Assembly (NCBI RefSeq): GCF_000953675.1
Contig: NZ_LN679998.1
Span: 3,059,752-3,123,751 of the forward strand
From: Paraclostridium sordellii
GTDB lineage: Bacteria; Bacillota; Clostridia; Peptostreptococcales; Peptostreptococcaceae
Length of the DNA stretch: 64,000 nucleotides
Direction of reading: 5' to 3'
The position numbers and the translations under genes are program-made. Shown here piece by piece: positions 45,335 to 54,187 of the stretch (the stretch's first letter is position 1; each line of letters opens with the position of its first letter). The notes below the pieces were generated by a model, which was not told where the DNA came from, ran no database searches, and saw only the letters and a list, made by a program, of their open reading frames with translations.

Positions 45335-46867
45335 CTAGTGTTTGAAGTGTCTTATTCCTGTAAACACCATTACCATATCATTTTTGTTGCAAGCATCTAT
45401 TGAGTCTTGATCTTTTATAGATCCTCCAGGTTGAACTATACCTTTTATGCCGTAATCACTAGCTAAAGTTACACAGTCATCAAATGGGAAAAATGCATCC
45501 GATGCTAGTACTGCTCCTTCAAAATCTTTATCTTTATTATTTTCTAAAGCATTTTTTAATGCCCATATTCTAGATGTTTGTCCACATCCAAGTGCTAATG
45601 TTTGTCCCTCTTTGACTATAGCTATAGCATTTGATTTCATATTTTTAACTATTTTCATTCCAAATTCCATATCTTTTTTCATTTTTTCATCAGCTTCATT
45701 CACTGTAACATTTTTATATTCATTAATTAATTTTTCATCTCTATCTTGAACTAATAATTTTCCATCTAAGTATTTTAGATCAAACCCTTGAAGACTATCT
45801 TCTATATTTGAAAGCTTTAATACTCTTAAGTTTTTCTTTTGTTTTAAAACTACAAGGGCTTCTTCTGTAAAGTCGTAAGCCACTACTATTTCTAAAAATA
45901 TTTCATTTAGTTTTTTAGCAGTTTCCTCATCTACAGTTGAAGTAAATCCTACAATTCCTCCAAATATTGAAACCTTGTCAGCCTCATAACATTTTTTATA
46001 AGCATTAAAGCTATTATTTGCAATTCCAACTCCACATGGATTAGTATGTTTTACGGCTACACAAACTACATTTTTACTATCTTTAAATTCCCTCATTATT
46101 TCTAAGCATCCATGTAAATCATTTATATTATTAAATGAAAGTTCTTTTCCATTTAATTGTTCATAGTTTAATATTGGATTTTTAGCATTAGATTGAGTAT
46201 AGATTACTGCTTCTTGATGAGGATTTTCACCATATCTTAAGCTATCTTCCTTTTGGAACGTCATAGTTAGATATTCTGGGAATTTATCATCTAATTCGCC
46301 TCTAAAGTAATTAGATATTAAAGCATCATATCTTGCTGTAGTTGCAAATGCTTTATATGCTAATTTTTTTCTATCCTCCAATGATATTTCTCCATTTTTT
46401 AAGCTCTCTATTATAGAATCATAATCTTTAACATCAACTACTACTAAAACATCTTTATAATTTTTAGCCGCAGATCTTATCATTGATGGTCCACCTATGT
46501 CTATATTTTCTATCATTACATCATGTTCTTTATTATTTTTTAAATTACCTTCAAAATCATATAAGTTAACAACAACTAAATCTATTGCTTCTATTTTATG
46601 CTCTTTAACTGTTTTAACATGTTCTTCATTATCTCTTTTATAAAGTATTCCTCCATGTATATATGGATTTAATGTTTTAACTCTTCCGTCAAGTATTTCT
46701 GGAAAGTTTGTAACTTCATCTATTTGTATAACTTTGCATCCTTTTTCCTTAAGCGTTTTAAATGTATTTCCTGTTGATATTATTTCATATCCTAAATCAT
46801 TTAAATTTTTAGCAAAATCTACTACCCCAGTCTTATCAGTTACACTTATTAATGCTCTTTTAGTCAT
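45335..46867 (-). CDS. purH: Bifunctional AICAR transformylase / IMP cyclohydrolase
   Basis: 510 residues. The N-terminal IMP cyclohydrolase domain (about 1-195) begins MTKRALISVTDKTGVVDF and holds the GGILYKRDN segment. The C-terminal AICAR transformylase has VKHTNPCGVG and the late SDAFFPFDDC and CGQTSRI segments. It catalyses the last two steps to IMP. It overlaps purN by 8 bases, so translation is coupled. Confidence 0.96.
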   Translation of the reverse strand: MTKRALISVTDKTGVVDFAKNLNDLGYEIISTGNTFKTLKEKGCKVIQIDEVTNFPEILDGRVKTLNPYIHGGILYKRDNEEHVKTVKEHKIEAIDLVVVNLYDFEGNLKNNKEHDVMIENIDIGGPSMIRSAAKNYKDVLVVVDVKDYDSIIESLKNGEISLEDRKKLAYKAFATTARYDALISNYFRGELDDKFPEYLTMTFQKEDSLRYGENPHQEAVIYTQSNAKNPILNYEQLNGKELSFNNINDLHGCLEIMREFKDSKNVVCVAVKHTNPCGVGIANNSFNAYKKCYEADKVSIFGGIVGFTSTVDEETAKKLNEIFLEIVVAYDFTEEALVVLKQKKNLRVLKLSNIEDSLQGFDLKYLDGKLLVQDRDEKLINEYKNVTVNEADEKMKKDMEFGMKIVKNMKSNAIAIVKEGQTLALGCGQTSRIWALKNALENNKDKDFEGAVLASDAFFPFDDCVTLASDYGIKGIVQPGGSIKDQDSIDACNKNDMVMVFTGIRHFKH

Positions 46868-47453
46868 TTATAATTACTCCCCTTCCATTAACAGTTAATT
46901 TATTTTCACAATATAGTTTTACACTTTTTTTAAGAATTTTATGTTCTACATCTAGTACCCTTGATGCTAAAGTTTCTGGTGTATCATCATACTTAACTTC
47001 TACACTTTCTTGAATTATTATAGGCCCTGTATCTGCACCTTCATCAACAAAATGTACAGTAGCACCACTTAATTTTGCTCCATAATCTATAACAGCTTTA
47101 TGAACTCGTTTCCCGTAATACCCTTCTCCACAGAAAGCTGGTATTAATGATGGATGAATATTTATAATTTTGTTTCTAAAAGTTTTTACAAAGTTTGGAC
47201 TCATAATTTTTAAGTATCCAGCAAGAACTATTAAATCAATTTTTTCTATCTTTAATAATTTAATAACCTCATCTTCATTTTTCTCAACTATAGCTTTTAT
47301 ATTGTGTTTTTTAGCTCTTTCTAGACCATAAGCTCCATCTTTATTTGATATAACAAGCTTGACTTTTCCATTTATATATCCACTTTCACAACCATCTATA
47401 ATGCTTTGTAAGTTGCTTCCTCCTCCGGATATTAAAACTGCAATGTTTAGCAT
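46860..47453 (-). CDS. purN: Phosphoribosylglycinamide formyltransferase (folate-dependent)
   Basis: 197 residues. GGSGSNLQSII-type N-terminus (SGGGSNLQSIIDG), catalytic NIHPSLIPAF and HFVDEGADTGPII residues for 10-formyl-THF transfer. It overlaps purM by 7 bases and purH by 8, both signs of translational coupling. Confidence 0.95.
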   Translation of the reverse strand: MLNIAVLISGGGSNLQSIIDGCESGYINGKVKLVISNKDGAYGLERAKKHNIKAIVEKNEDEVIKLLKIEKIDLIVLAGYLKIMSPNFVKTFRNKIINIHPSLIPAFCGEGYYGKRVHKAVIDYGAKLSGATVHFVDEGADTGPIIIQESVEVKYDDTPETLASRVLDVEHKILKKSVKLYCENKLTVNGRGVIIND

Positions 47454-48475
47454 AGACTTACTCCTTCATGGCTATCTACAACTTCACCAATTATAAAAGC
47501 TTTTTCTTCTCCTTCATTTATAAATTTAGTTATCTCTCCTGATTTATCTGAATCTACAACTATTACAAGCCCAATTCCCATATTAAAACTTTTGTGTAGT
47601 TCTATTTCATCTATAGAATTAAATTTCTCTATCATTTTGAATATAGGTGGCTTTTCCCAAGAATTTTTATTTATATTTATTCCAAGACCTTTTGGTATTA
47701 CTCTAGGTATATTTTCTATAACTCCTCCACCTGTTATATGTGCTATTGCTTTTAAGTCATATTTTTCTATTAAATTCATAACAAGTTTCACGTATATCTT
47801 AGTTGGTACAAGAAGTGCTTCCCCTAATGTCATTTCTAATTCTTCTATATACTGATTTAATTCATATTTATATTCTTCTAAGAAAATCTTTCTTATAAAT
47901 GAATATCCATTACTATGTATTCCGCTTGATGCGATTCCTATTAAAGTATCTCCTGCTTTAACACTTTTCCCACTTATTATTTTATTTTTATCTGCTATCC
48001 CAACTGAAAAACCAGCTAGATCATAATCTTCTTTTGAATACATTCCAGGCATTTCAGCTGTTTCTCCACCTATAAGTGCACATCCTGCTTGTTTGCATCC
48101 TTCAACTATTCCAGAAACTATATCATCTATTTTTTCAGGAACTAACTTACCTGTAGCTATATAATCTAAGAAAAATAATGGCTTAGCACCTTGACATATA
48201 AGGTCATTAACACACATTGCTACTAAGTCTATACCTACTGTATTATGAATATTTAGCATCTGAGCTAGTTTCAACTTAGTTCCAACTCCATCAGTCGATG
48301 AAAGAAGTACTGGTTCTTCCATATTCATAAAGTCTTTTAAACTATATAATCCACTAAAATTTCCTAAATCACCTATAACGTTATTATCATAAGTTCCTTT
48401 TATTTTATTTTTTATAAGATTAACAGCTCTATTTCCTTCGTCTATATCTACACCTGAGTCTCTATAAGTTAACAT
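47447..48475 (-). CDS. purM: Phosphoribosylformylglycinamidine cyclo-ligase (AIR synthase)
   Basis: 342 residues. The conserved STDGVGTKLKLAQ, GGETAEMPGMY and ITGGGVIENIPRV motifs are all present. It makes AIR from FGAM with ATP. It overlaps purF by 7 bases. Confidence 0.96.
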   Translation of the reverse strand: MLTYRDSGVDIDEGNRAVNLIKNKIKGTYDNNVIGDLGNFSGLYSLKDFMNMEEPVLLSSTDGVGTKLKLAQMLNIHNTVGIDLVAMCVNDLICQGAKPLFFLDYIATGKLVPEKIDDIVSGIVEGCKQAGCALIGGETAEMPGMYSKEDYDLAGFSVGIADKNKIISGKSVKAGDTLIGIASSGIHSNGYSFIRKIFLEEYKYELNQYIEELEMTLGEALLVPTKIYVKLVMNLIEKYDLKAIAHITGGGVIENIPRVIPKGLGININKNSWEKPPIFKMIEKFNSIDEIELHKSFNMGIGLVIVVDSDKSGEITKFINEGEEKAFIIGEVVDSHEGVSLC

Positions 48476-49839
48476 GATACAAGTTCCCCCTCATCGATTT
48501 TTTCAACTGGATATTTTCCATCAAAACATGCCTTGCAGAAAGTTGATTTATTTTCTGTTGCTTCTAAAGTTCCTTCTATACTTAAAAATTTAAGTGTGTC
48601 GCATCCTATATAATCTCTTATTTCTTCTAAATCATATTTTGAAGCTATTAAGTTAGAACGATGTGGAGTATCTATTCCATAGTAACAAGAGTGAGTTACT
48701 TCAGGAGAAGTTATTCTTAAATGTATTTCTTTGGCTCCCGCATCTCTTAATGATTTAACAATTTGTCTTGAAGTTGTTCCCCTCACTACTGAATCATCTA
48801 CTAAAACAATTGACTTATCTTTTACTACATTCATTAATGGATTTAATTTTATCTTTACTCCTATTTCTCGTTCTTCTTGAGTCGGTTTTATAAACGTTCT
48901 TCCCACATATCTATTTTTAACAAGACCTTCTGTAAGTTTAATTTTACTAGCATTCGAATATCCTATGGCCCCAGCCCATCCAGAGTCTGGTACAGGAACT
49001 ACTATATCTGCATTTATATTTTCATCTTGAGCTAAAATTTCTCCACACTTTACTCTAAACTCATATGCATTAACATTGTCTATGGTTGCATCATTTCTGG
49101 CAAAGTATATATGTTCAAATATACAACTTGCTTTTATCGGTTTATAATTTTCTCTATAGTGATATGATTTTAGTTTATTATCTTTTATCACAATAATTTC
49201 TCCAGGCTCAATATCTCTTAGAACTTCGCCTCCTAATATGTTAATTGCACAGTTTTCAGATGCTACTATATATGTGTCATCTTTTTTTCCTAATAATAAT
49301 GGTCTAAATCCATGAGGATCTCTAACCGCTACAAGTTCATTTTCACTGCTCGCTATAACTAATGAATAAGCACCCTTTATATAATCCATAGTTATTTTTA
49401 AGCTTTCAACTATATCCCCTTTATAATATCTTGCTAGTATACAAAGTATAGCCTCTGTATCTGAATCTGATTGAAGCATATATCCTTCTTCTTCTAACAT
49501 ATTTCTTAAATAATTTGCATTAACAAGGTTTCCATTATGGGCTATAGATAATTGTCTCTTTCTACATCTTCCTACTAATGGTTGACAATTAGATAAGCTA
49601 CTTCCCCCAGCTGTAGAATATCTTACATGTCCTATTCCTATATTTCCTTTTAGTTTTTCTAACTCACTAGATTTAAAAACATCTCCTACAAGTCCCATAT
49701 CCTTTTTAAAATTTATTTGGTTTCCATTTAAAACTGATATACCGCAACTCTCTTGCCCTCTATGCTGTATAGAGTATAATGAGTAATACAGTTCTTTTGA
49801 TATATCTTTATTCGAGCATATTCCTACTACACCGCACAT
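48469..49839 (-). CDS. purF: Amidophosphoribosyltransferase
   Basis: 456 residues. It begins MCGVVGIC, so Cys2 becomes the N-terminal nucleophile after Met removal. There is no longer propeptide of the B. subtilis kind. The PRPP site is IVLVDDSVVRGTT. C-terminal cysteines in STFCKACFDGKYP suggest the Fe-S cluster form found in bacilli and clostridia. It performs the committed step of purine synthesis. Confidence 0.96.
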   Translation of the reverse strand: MCGVVGICSNKDISKELYYSLYSIQHRGQESCGISVLNGNQINFKKDMGLVGDVFKSSELEKLKGNIGIGHVRYSTAGGSSLSNCQPLVGRCRKRQLSIAHNGNLVNANYLRNMLEEEGYMLQSDSDTEAILCILARYYKGDIVESLKITMDYIKGAYSLVIASSENELVAVRDPHGFRPLLLGKKDDTYIVASENCAINILGGEVLRDIEPGEIIVIKDNKLKSYHYRENYKPIKASCIFEHIYFARNDATIDNVNAYEFRVKCGEILAQDENINADIVVPVPDSGWAGAIGYSNASKIKLTEGLVKNRYVGRTFIKPTQEEREIGVKIKLNPLMNVVKDKSIVLVDDSVVRGTTSRQIVKSLRDAGAKEIHLRITSPEVTHSCYYGIDTPHRSNLIASKYDLEEIRDYIGCDTLKFLSIEGTLEATENKSTFCKACFDGKYPVEKIDEGELVSC

Positions 49840-49855
49840 TTAAATATCCCCCTGA

Positions 49856-50551
49856 TTAATTTTCTATTCTAGAAAGAACTTCTGTGTATCCTTCTACTAA
49901 ATCTCCCAAATCTCTTCTAAATCTATCCTTATCAAATTTCTCATTTGTATCTACATCCCAAAGTCTACAAGTATCTGGAGATATTTCATCAGCTAATATT
50001 ATATTTCCATCTACATCTTTACCAAATTCTAATTTAAAATCTACTAGCTTAAAGTTCATACTTAAGAAGAATTTCTTCATTATCTCATTTATTTTTAAAG
50101 TTTCTTCTTTTAAAAATGCTAATTCTTCTCTAGTTGCAAGTTTCATTGCTACTGCATGATCATCATTTAGCATTGGATCTCCATAATCATCGTTTTTATA
50201 TGAAAGTTCAAATATTGGTTCTTCTAAAACTATACCTTCTTCTATTCCATATCTTTTACAAAATGAACCTGCTGTTATATTTCTTACAATCACTTCAAGT
50301 GGTAAAATTTCAACTTTTTTAACTATCATTTCTCTGTCCGAAACCCCTTTTATAAAATGAGTCTCTATACCTTCTTTTTCTAACATTTCAAACATAGCTG
50401 TGCATATTTTATTGTTTAATATTCCCTTTGAATTTATTGAAGCTTTTTTTTCACCATTAAATGCTGTTGCATCATCTTTGTAGTAAACTAAGTATTCATT
50501 TTGATTTTCTGTACTAAATATTTGTTTTGCTTTTCCTTCATATAATAACAT
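49856..50551 (-). CDS. purC: SAICAR synthase
   Basis: 231 residues. [13 protein letters not shown] is the N-terminal Gly-rich strand, KYGDP...DDH and [10 protein letters not shown] are the ATP and aspartate site motifs. It lies 5 bases after purE, ahead of purF by 16. Confidence 0.96.
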   Translation of the reverse strand: MLLYEGKAKQIFSTENQNEYLVYYKDDATAFNGEKKASINSKGILNNKICTAMFEMLEKEGIETHFIKGVSDREMIVKKVEILPLEVIVRNITAGSFCKRYGIEEGIVLEEPIFELSYKNDDYGDPMLNDDHAVAMKLATREELAFLKEETLKINEIMKKFFLSMNFKLVDFKLEFGKDVDGNIILADEISPDTCRLWDVDTNEKFDKDRFRRDLGDLVEGYTEVLSRIEN

Positions 50552-50556
50552 TTTGA

Positions 50557-51033
50557 TTACCCCCTTAAATTTTGATCATCTTCTAATACTTTTAATTCCA
50601 TCTCTTTTCTATAATTCTTTAATTGTTCTTTAATTACTGGATATTTAATGCTCATTATCTGAGTAGCCATTAATGCTGCATTTACTCCAGAATCTATAGT
50701 TACAGTAGCTACAGGTATTCCTTGTGGCATTTGAACTATTGAAAGAAGTGAATCTAATCCATCCATTGTAGATGACTTTATTGGTAACCCTATAACTGGT
50801 ATTAAAGTATGCGATGCTATTACTCCTGGTAAATGTGCTGCTTTTCCTGCAGCTCCTATTATTACATCTGTATCATTTTCTATTTCTTTTAAAAAATTCA
50901 TTAGCTGATTTGGTGTTCTATGAGCTGATAGTACTCTAACTGAAACTTCTATTTTGAACTTTTCTAAAAGTTCTATTCCCTTTTCTAATTTTGGATAATC
51001 TGATTTTGAACCCATAACTACTGCTACTTTCAT
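50557..51033 (-). CDS. purE: N5-CAIR mutase
   Basis: 158 residues, class I PurE: MGSKSDYP at the N-terminus, SAHRTP with the conserved His, and AGKAAHLPG. No purK is seen in the window, so CAIR may arise from AIR directly or purK may lie elsewhere. First gene of the pur operon; AGGAGGATTGTGAT precedes it. The promoter lies about 85 bases upstream. Confidence 0.95.
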   Translation of the reverse strand: MKVAVVMGSKSDYPKLEKGIELLEKFKIEVSVRVLSAHRTPNQLMNFLKEIENDTDVIIGAAGKAAHLPGVIASHTLIPVIGLPIKSSTMDGLDSLLSIVQMPQGIPVATVTIDSGVNAALMATQIMSIKYPVIKEQLKNYRKEMELKVLEDDQNLRG

Positions 51034-51094
51034 ATCACAATCCTCCTATTTTTACGTACATATAGACTTTATATATAGTTTAATATACATATTA

Positions 51095-51172
51095 TATAAC
51101 GAACTTTATATTTAGATAATATACTATTGTACGTATATTATCAACCGTATTTTTAATTTTGTTCGTATTTTT
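51095..51172 (-). promoter_or_regulatory. pur operon promoter flanked by two PurBox-like sites
   Basis: On the minus strand -35 TTGATA (51144-51139) and -10 TATTAT (51121-51116) are separated by 17 bases. AAATACGAACAAAAT (about 51169-51155) lies upstream and an inverted copy AAAGTTCGTTATAT (about 51109-51096) downstream. Both have the CGAAC core of the B. subtilis PurBox (AWWWCCGAACWWT). Their spacing is wider than the 16-17 bases of classical pairs, so PurR binding is inferred. Confidence 0.6.
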
Positions 51173-51270
51173 CTAATTTATATTTAATTTCAAATTAATA
51201 ATAAATATAATTCATAGATATTACATTGAAAATTTTATATTTAAAAATTCTTTAATTTTATTTTTAATAA

Positions 51271-51356
51271 AAAATAGACTATCTAAAAATAAATATCTTA
51301 TGAATAAACTCCTACTATTTATTCAAATGATTCGATATTTTTAGATAGTCTATTTT
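51271..51356 (-). terminator. Large hairpin after the lipoprotein gene
   Basis: Arms of 21 perfect base pairs (51271-51291 with 51336-51356) enclose an inner 8-bp hairpin TGAATAAA/TTTATTCA (51301-51308 with 51318-51325) with loop CTCCTACTA. On the minus strand it ends in a T-rich run, so it can terminate the lipoprotein transcript. It is much longer than needed for that. Confidence 0.7.
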
Positions 51357-51378
51357 AAATTTTACAAACTAATAATCC

Positions 51379-51735
51379 TTATCCTTTTAGTATGTCTATA
51401 ATTTTTCCTGTATACATATTAACCTCAAACCACCCACTAGTAGCAACATGACTTTCTTCTTTATTGGTTATAACATCATATGCATGAACAATATAAACAT
51501 CCCCAGAAATATTATCTACTTCTATAAAGTTTGGAATATAGGATTTTTCATTTTTTAAATATTCTTTTACTAATTTTACAGCATCTTCTTTACTTAATTT
51601 TTCTTTTGTATTAGATACTGCTATAGCATTTGATTTTACATTATCTTTGTTTTCAAAACTCAAACTACTTGCACAACCTATAATTAAAAATCCTGAAATA
51701 ACTATACTAACTACTAATAATCCGTATAATTTCAT
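51379..51735 (-). CDS. Putative lipoprotein
   Basis: 118 residues with a type II signal peptide: basic-poor N-terminus, hydrophobic helix (about 4-20) and lipobox LIIGC near Cys21. The mature part has a compact alpha/beta pattern (KEDAVKLVKEYLKNE, YIVHAYDVIT, TSGWFEVNMYTGKI) resembling PepSY-like or similar small periplasmic domains. Function unknown. GGAGGTAATTT precedes the ATG. It lies upstream of the pur operon on the same strand but is separated by a terminator and a promoter. Confidence 0.75.
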   Translation of the reverse strand: MKLYGLLVVSIVISGFLIIGCASSLSFENKDNVKSNAIAVSNTKEKLSKEDAVKLVKEYLKNEKSYIPNFIEVDNISGDVYIVHAYDVITNKEESHVATSGWFEVNMYTGKIIDILKG

Positions 51736-51929
51736 AAATTACCTCCAAATCAATCCATATCTTAACTATCTAATATAGTTCACAAGTTATAAATTTTTAT
51801 TCAATTTATTATTCTATTAATTTTAAATTTTGCAAAAATATTAGAAATCTAATTAAGATGTTTGAAAGCTATTTATTGTGGTATCTATTTAAAATAATTA
51901 AAAATTATACTTAGGGAGATGAATTAAAG

Positions 51930-52511
51930 ATGAAATCTTTAAAAGGAACTAAAACAGCACAAAACTTAATGAATGTATTTGCAGGGGAATCACAAGCAAA
52001 AAATAAATATCAATTCTATGCTAAAATAGCTAGAAAAGAAGGTTATGCTCAAATAGGGGATATATTTGATGAAACTGCACATAACGAAGAAATGCATGGT
52101 AAAATTTTCTTCAGATATTTATTAAATGATTTTACTGGCGAAGATTTACAAGTAACAGGCTCTTATGGGGTAGGTATGGGCACTACTTTAGAAAATTTAA
52201 AAACTGCTGCAAAAGGGGAAGATGAAGAAGACACTCTTTATTTAAAATTTGCTGCAGAAGCTAGAGAAGAAGGTTTTGAAGAGATAGCTGCTTCATTTAC
52301 ACATATACATGGTATAGAAGCTCATCATAGAGATAGATTCTTAAGATTAGCTAAAAACATAGAGGAAGGTATAGTATTTAAAAGACCTGAAGTTCATGAA
52401 TGGATATGTACAGTTTGTGGATATGTTCATGTGGGAGAAGAAGCTCCTCAAGTATGTCCAGCATGTAAACATCCTCAAGGATATTATGAGCTAAGAGCTG
52501 AAAATTTCTAA
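51930..52511 (+). CDS. rbr: Rubrerythrin
   Basis: 193 residues. The diiron four-helix domain (1-145) has E20, E53/H56 and the partner EAHHRDRF region. The C-terminal rubredoxin domain has C160-x2-C163-GY and C176-x2-C179. It reduces hydrogen peroxide in anaerobes with NADH via rubredoxin. GGGAGATGAATTAAAG precedes the ATG. Single gene on the plus strand. Confidence 0.95.
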   Translation: MKSLKGTKTAQNLMNVFAGESQAKNKYQFYAKIARKEGYAQIGDIFDETAHNEEMHGKIFFRYLLNDFTGEDLQVTGSYGVGMGTTLENLKTAAKGEDEEDTLYLKFAAEAREEGFEEIAASFTHIHGIEAHHRDRFLRLAKNIEEGIVFKRPEVHEWICTVCGYVHVGEEAPQVCPACKHPQGYYELRAENF

Positions 52512-52516
52512 GTATA

Positions 52517-52562
52517 AAAAAGGGTTAAGTACATATTTTATATGTATTTAACCTTTTTTTAT
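52517..52562 (+). terminator. Terminator of rbr
   Basis: A long hairpin (AAAAGGGTTAA..TACATA with TATGTA..TTAACCTTTT) and T7 lie just after the stop codon. Confidence 0.8.
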
Positions 52563-52576
52563 ATATTTTTTAAAAT

Positions 52577-52604
52577 AAAAAAGAGACTGTATAGTCTCTT
52601 TTTT
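52577..52604. terminator. Terminator shared by rbr and the first purine permease
   Basis: AAAAAAGAGACT (52577-52588) pairs perfectly with AGTCTCTTTTTT (52593-52604) with a GTAT loop. The permease stop is 20 bases to the right, so it serves the minus strand, with rbr read-through a backup. Confidence 0.85.
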
Positions 52605-52623
52605 ATTTGTTTTGTTGTAATTA

Positions 52624-53958
52624 TTATAATAAAATAAATTTTAATATGAACATAATTGAAAGTAATATTAAGGATATATTTACTTCTTTTTTCTTACCTG
52701 TAGCTAATTTTAAAACTGTAAATGATATTATCCCAAATATAATACCATCCGCTATACTGTAAGCTAAAGGCATCATAGCAAATGTTAAGAATGCTGGAAT
52801 AGCATTAGTAAAATCACTAAAATCTATTTGAAGTAATGAACTTGCCATCATAACTCCTACTAATATAAGCACTGGTGCTGTAGCTTGTGGCGGTATTGAA
52901 GTAAATATTGGAGCAAAGAATAGTGATAATAAGAATAATACTCCTGTTGTTAATGCTGTTAGTCCAGTTCTTCCTCCTTCTCCTATACCTGAAGCACTTT
53001 CCACATAAGCTGTAACAGTTGAAGTTCCAAGTAATGCACCAGTAGTAGTTGCTATAGCATCTGAAAATAATGCTTGTTTAGCTTTAGGTAGTTTACCATT
53101 TTCATCTAACATATTCCCTTTAGATGCTACCCCAACTAAACATCCTACTGTATCAAATAAATCAACAAATAAGAATGTAAATACTACTACAATCATATCT
53201 AAACTAAAAACTTGACTCGCAGGTACTGAGAAAGCTTGTAAAAATACAGGCTTTAAAGATGGTACTGATGAAACTATAGCTGAAGGTAATTGAACTAACC
53301 CTCCAACAATTCCTATTACAGTAGTTACTACCATAGCCAATAAAAATGTTCCTTTTACATTTTTTGAAAGTAATACTGCTGCTATTACTAATCCTGCTAT
53401 AGCAAGTAAAACAGTTGGACTTTGCATATTACCAAGTTGTAATATAGCTCCTCCACCTTCTACTATTCCTGCATTTACTAAACCTATAAAAGCTATAAAT
53501 AAACCTATACCAGCTGTAACAGCATGTTTTAAAACACCAGGTATACAGTCTATAATTTTTTCACGTACATTTGTTACTGTTAATAAAATAAATATTAAAC
53601 CTTCTATTAAAACTGCACATAAAGCAAATTGCCAGCTATATCCCATTTGCAAAACAACTGTATATGCAAAGAATGCATTTAATCCCATCCCAGGAGCTAA
53701 TGCAATCGGGTAGTTTGCTAATAACCCCATTACAGAACTTCCTATAAAAGCAGCTATAGCAGTTGCAGCAAATACTGCATTTTTATTCATTCCTGCATCC
53801 CCTAATATACTAGGATTTACAACTAATATATATGCCATCGTCATAAATGTTGTTATCCCTGCTATAATTTCAGTTTTAACATTCGTGTTATGGTCACTTA
53901 GTTTAAAAACTCTATCCAAAAAAGACTTATTTTTTTTCGAAGTTTGTGCTATTTGCAT
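52624..53958 (-). CDS. AzgA/PbuG-type purine permease (first of two)
   Basis: 444 residues with about 14 helices of the NCS2 purine branch: ITTFMTMAYILVVNPSILG, the SLDMIVVVFTFLFVDLFDTVG transport segment, GTSTVTAYVESASGIGEGGRTG signature and the C-terminal TxAxPAFLTFAMMPLAYSIADG segment. It imports adenine, guanine and/or hypoxanthine by proton symport; specificity is not clear. The start at 53958 follows AGGAGG. It has its own promoter (TTGAAA-17-TATAAT, 54052-54024) with PurBox-like sites, so it is probably repressed by purines. Confidence 0.92.
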   Translation of the reverse strand: MQIAQTSKKNKSFLDRVFKLSDHNTNVKTEIIAGITTFMTMAYILVVNPSILGDAGMNKNAVFAATAIAAFIGSSVMGLLANYPIALAPGMGLNAFFAYTVVLQMGYSWQFALCAVLIEGLIFILLTVTNVREKIIDCIPGVLKHAVTAGIGLFIAFIGLVNAGIVEGGGAILQLGNMQSPTVLLAIAGLVIAAVLLSKNVKGTFLLAMVVTTVIGIVGGLVQLPSAIVSSVPSLKPVFLQAFSVPASQVFSLDMIVVVFTFLFVDLFDTVGCLVGVASKGNMLDENGKLPKAKQALFSDAIATTTGALLGTSTVTAYVESASGIGEGGRTGLTALTTGVLFLLSLFFAPIFTSIPPQATAPVLILVGVMMASSLLQIDFSDFTNAIPAFLTFAMMPLAYSIADGIIFGIISFTVLKLATGKKKEVNISLILLSIMFILKFILL

Positions 53959-53993
53959 GTCTTTCCTCCTATTTATAAAATATAATTATAATT

Positions 53994-54069
53994 TCGTTCG
54001 TGTTTTATTAACTTTACAACTTAATTATATTTTATAACCAATATTTTTTCAAGTCATTTCCGAACATTT
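53994..54069 (-). promoter_or_regulatory. Permease promoter with PurBox-like sites
   Basis: On the minus strand -35 TTGAAA (54052-54047) and -10 TATAAT (54029-54024) are separated by 17. ATTTCCGAACATTT (54056-54069, plus strand) matches the B. subtilis PurBox consensus exactly, and its inverse AAACACGAACGAAAT lies at about 54005-53991. The pair flanks the promoter. Confidence 0.65.
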
Positions 54070-54126
54070 TTTTATTTTTTTTATTTTTTATTCATTTTTA
54101 GTTTGTTTTCTAATTTTATATAATAA

Positions 54127-54181
54127 AAAAACTAGTTTGAAATAGACTATAAGCTCTGCATCCTATTTCAAACTAGTTTTT
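54127..54181 (-). terminator. Terminator of the MFS gene
   Basis: Nineteen-base perfect arms (54127-54145 with 54163-54181, core CTAGTTTGAAATAG) enclose a 17-base loop just after the stop codon. Confidence 0.85.
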
Positions 54182-54187
54182 GTTGTT

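Noticed and set aside
51034-51378. Purine riboswitch in front of the pur operon
   Set aside because: I looked for the TATGG...TCTACC...GACTATG/GATTATG core on both strands and found none here. Only PurBox-like sites and a hairpin are present.
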